A DNA stretch of 6,546 nucleotides from Patescibacteria group bacterium (lineage in GTDB: Bacteria; Patescibacteriota; Microgenomatia; UBA1400; MFAQ01). Where the stretch lies: assembly GCA_018817845.1 (NCBI GenBank), contig JAHITH010000067.1, positions 1 to 6,546 of the forward strand. The letters run 5' to 3'. Position numbers and translations under genes: made by a program. Below are positions 5,211 to 6,546 of this stretch, one piece after another. The notes under the pieces were generated by a model, which saw only the letters and a program-made list of their open reading frames with translations, did no database searches and had not been told where the DNA came from. The first letter of the stretch is position 1. Each line of letters begins with the position of its first letter.

Positions 5211-6302
5211 ATGAAATCTATTGAAACCTTAACTTTGTCTGCTTTTTTGATTTCACTAACTTTGAGTTTGATGATTATTCCTTTGACTATTTGGGTGTTT
5301 AAAAAAATGGATTGGGTAGTTGACCCCAAAAAAAATAAACACCCGGCCCATGTGCACAAAGTACCAGTACCTAAAGGTGGTGGAATTGCGGTGTTTATTG
5401 CTGTGGTGGTGGCGGTGCTATGTTTGATTCAACCAGATAAACACATAATAGCCATTTTATTGGCTATGTTTGTAACCTTGGTTGTTGGTGTTTGGGACGA
5501 TATCAAAGGAAGTAGTCCGTACTGGAGAATTATCTTAAATATCTTGCCGGCGGTGATTATTGTGGCCTCTGGTATTGGTATTGCTTATATATCAAATCCG
5601 TTGGGGGGAATAATTGACTTGTCTTGGCCTAGGTACTCGTTTACATTGTTAGGAAAGATGAGAGAGATTTGGCTTTTTCCTGACCTGATTGCGCTTCTTT
5701 GGATTCCGTTTTTGATGAATGCCATAAACTGGTCATCTGGGGTGGATGGGCAAGTTAGTGGGGTTGTGGTGGTGGCGGCTATTACGGTGGGGCTTATTTC
5801 TTTAAACTACAGTGCAGACATTGCTCAGTGGCCAGTGGTAATTTTAGCTTTTGCTGTGGCGGGTGCTTTTGTAGGGTTGGCGTTTTTTAGTTTTTTTCCT
5901 CAAAAAATTATGCCTGGGTACTCGGCAACCAGCCTGGCTGGTCTATTGCTGGGTGTTTTGTCAATTTTGTCTACGGCTAAGATTGGTACCTTGATAGTGG
6001 TTTTGGGGATTCCAACGATTGATGCTGTTTACGTAATTGGAAGAAGATTGTTGTCTGGCAAGTCTCCCGTTTGGGGAGACAGGGGTCATTTACACCATAG
6101 ATTAATGAAGATGGGCTGGGGAAAAAGACGGATAGCAATATTTTATTGGCTTACTGCTCTGGCCCTTGGTACGGTAGCTTTACAGGTAGATGCTAGAAAG
6201 AAGTTTATAATCATGTTAGGATTAGGTGGATTAATGATCGTGTTTATGTTATGGAGATATTTATTGCTTTACTCAAAACAACCAGGCCGCGTCAGTGGCT
6301 GA
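5211..6302 (+). CDS. GT4 polyprenyl-phosphate sugar-1-phosphate transferase (MraY/WecA superfamily) with altered MGD motif
   Basis: The 363-residue protein with about ten helices has the superfamily's normal length. Members move a sugar-1-phosphate from a UDP-sugar to undecaprenyl phosphate on the inner face of the cytoplasmic membrane. Recognisable motifs in order are VVDPKKNKHPAHVHKVPVPKGGG (36-58, split here as VVDPKKNKHP then AHVHKVPVPKGGG), GVWDD with Asp96-Asp97 (Mg/substrate site), NAINWSSGVDG (170-180; Asn173, Asp179), PTID (268-271), and the terminal histidine motif GDRGHLHHRL (289-298; His293, His295, His296). The odd point is at 234-240: where the family has F-M-G-D-x-G-S, this protein reads MPGYSAT, so an ungapped alignment puts Tyr237 where the catalytic Asp should be. 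SSGVDG also differs from the usual LIDGLDG. It may be a divergent active subgroup with a different substrate or an enzyme with a shifted acid residue. The start ATG is 3 bases after the previous stop with no Shine-Dalgarno, which suggests reinitiation. Its 3' end overlaps the next gene by 52 bases. Confidence 0.88.
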   Translation: MKSIETLTLSAFLISLTLSLMIIPLTIWVFKKMDWVVDPKKNKHPAHVHKVPVPKGGGIAVFIAVVVAVLCLIQPDKHIIAILLAMFVTLVVGVWDDIKGSSPYWRIILNILPAVIIVASGIGIAYISNPLGGIIDLSWPRYSFTLLGKMREIWLFPDLIALLWIPFLMNAINWSSGVDGQVSGVVVVAAITVGLISLNYSADIAQWPVVILAFAVAGAFVGLAFFSFFPQKIMPGYSATSLAGLLLGVLSILSTAKIGTLIVVLGIPTIDAVYVIGRRLLSGKSPVWGDRGHLHHRLMKMGWGKRRIAIFYWLTALALGTVALQVDARKKFIIMLGLGGLMIVFMLWRYLLLYSKQPGRVSG

Positions 6303-6546
6303 AAAATTTTGCCTTAATGGCGGCGTTGGTTTTTTCTGGGCTTTTATTTGTTCCAGGTATGTTTTGGCAAACGGTTTGGGCAGTGATAGCTTTTACTATG
6401 TTGTCTAGCGGTGTTTATATCTTTAATGATTTGGTCGATGTTAAAGCGGATAGACTACACCCGTTTAAAAGAAAAAGGCCGATTGCTGCTGGAGACCTAC
6501 CTATACCCGTAGCTGTAATAGCCAGTCTTGGTTTAATGGTGACGTC
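6251..6546 (+). CDS. UbiA-family prenyltransferase, decaprenyl-phosphate phosphoribosyltransferase-like (3' truncated by window edge)
   Basis: Ninety-eight codons are visible before the edge. The N-terminus has TRPRQWLKN (11-19), the entry signature of the DPPR-synthase branch of UbiA. A helix at about 21-36 and a second at about 40-58 follow, leading into the first Asp-rich motif, NDLVDVKADRLHPFKRKRPIAAG (59-81, key residues Asn59, Asp60, Asp63, Asp67, His70, Lys73, Arg76). In known members such as mycobacterial Rv3806c, the enzyme transfers 5-phosphoribose from PRPP to decaprenyl phosphate, the first step toward decaprenyl-phosphoryl arabinose. The Asp-rich motif binds Mg and diphosphate. 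The second Asp motif lies beyond the edge. The start ATG keeps the whole conserved TRPRQWLKN segment, and the later ATG at 6317 would remove it. This places the start 52 bases inside the GT4 gene in another frame. No good Shine-Dalgarno is close (AGGTGGA at 6224-6230 is 20 bases away). Other UbiA substrates (quinone or chlorophyll type) are less likely given HPFKRKRPIA. Confidence 0.88.
   Translation, partial: MEIFIALLKTTRPRQWLKNFALMAALVFSGLLFVPGMFWQTVWAVIAFTMLSSGVYIFNDLVDVKADRLHPFKRKRPIAAGDLPIPVAVIASLGLMVT

Noticed and set aside
1..6546. CRISPR array, tRNA, rRNA, riboswitch or insertion sequence
   Set aside because: No regularly spaced direct repeats, cloverleaf-like stretch, rRNA core sequence or transposase motif was seen. 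The only non-coding stretch over 20 bases is the 114-base divergent intergenic region.

Overview
The window reads as a piece of a bacterial cell-envelope glycan locus. The likely source is a member of the Candidate Phyla Radiation, with Microgenomates-type genomes the closest fit from memory. The reasons are the low-to-moderate GC, the tight packing with overlapping membrane-protein genes, the near absence of Shine-Dalgarno sequences, and the style of the small membrane protein and the GT4 enzyme. No rRNA or marker gene confirms this placement. The genetic code looks standard: the complete genes end in TAA, TAG or TGA, and no in-frame TGA interrupts them.

Layout. Positions 1-198 hold the 3' end of a plus-strand membrane protein, probably the C-terminus of a family 2 glycosyltransferase. 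It converges, with a 9-base gap, on a minus-strand gene (208-1992) for a complete ABC exporter half-transporter of the MsbA/multidrug type. A 114-base divergent intergenic region (1993-2106) follows. It contains a GC-rich double palindrome (2022-2080) flanked on each side by an extended -10 promoter pointing outward, and both promoters lie so close to the start codons that the transcripts may be leaderless.

From 2107 to the right edge runs an apparent plus-strand operon. It encodes two different GT-C type (GT39/ArnT-like) membrane glycosyltransferases (2107-3423 and 3407-4876), a 114-residue three-helix membrane protein (4863-5207), a MraY/WecA-superfamily GT4 polyprenyl-phosphate sugar-1-phosphate transferase (5211-6302), and the start of a UbiA-family enzyme resembling decaprenyl-phosphate phosphoribosyltransferase (6251 to the edge). 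The genes overlap by 17, 14 and 52 bases, or are 3 bases apart.

How they may work together (inference): the GT4 and UbiA enzymes would each load a polyprenyl phosphate with a sugar phosphate on the inner face of the membrane. The GT-C enzymes typically use polyprenyl-linked sugars on the outer face, and the ABC exporter is a candidate flippase or lipid/glycan exporter. The points most worth checking are the GT4 enzyme, in which the usual catalytic MGD aspartate is replaced by tyrosine, the first GT-C protein, which lacks the normal first membrane helix and begins next to the palindromic repeat, and the presence of a DPPR-synthase-like gene in this setting.
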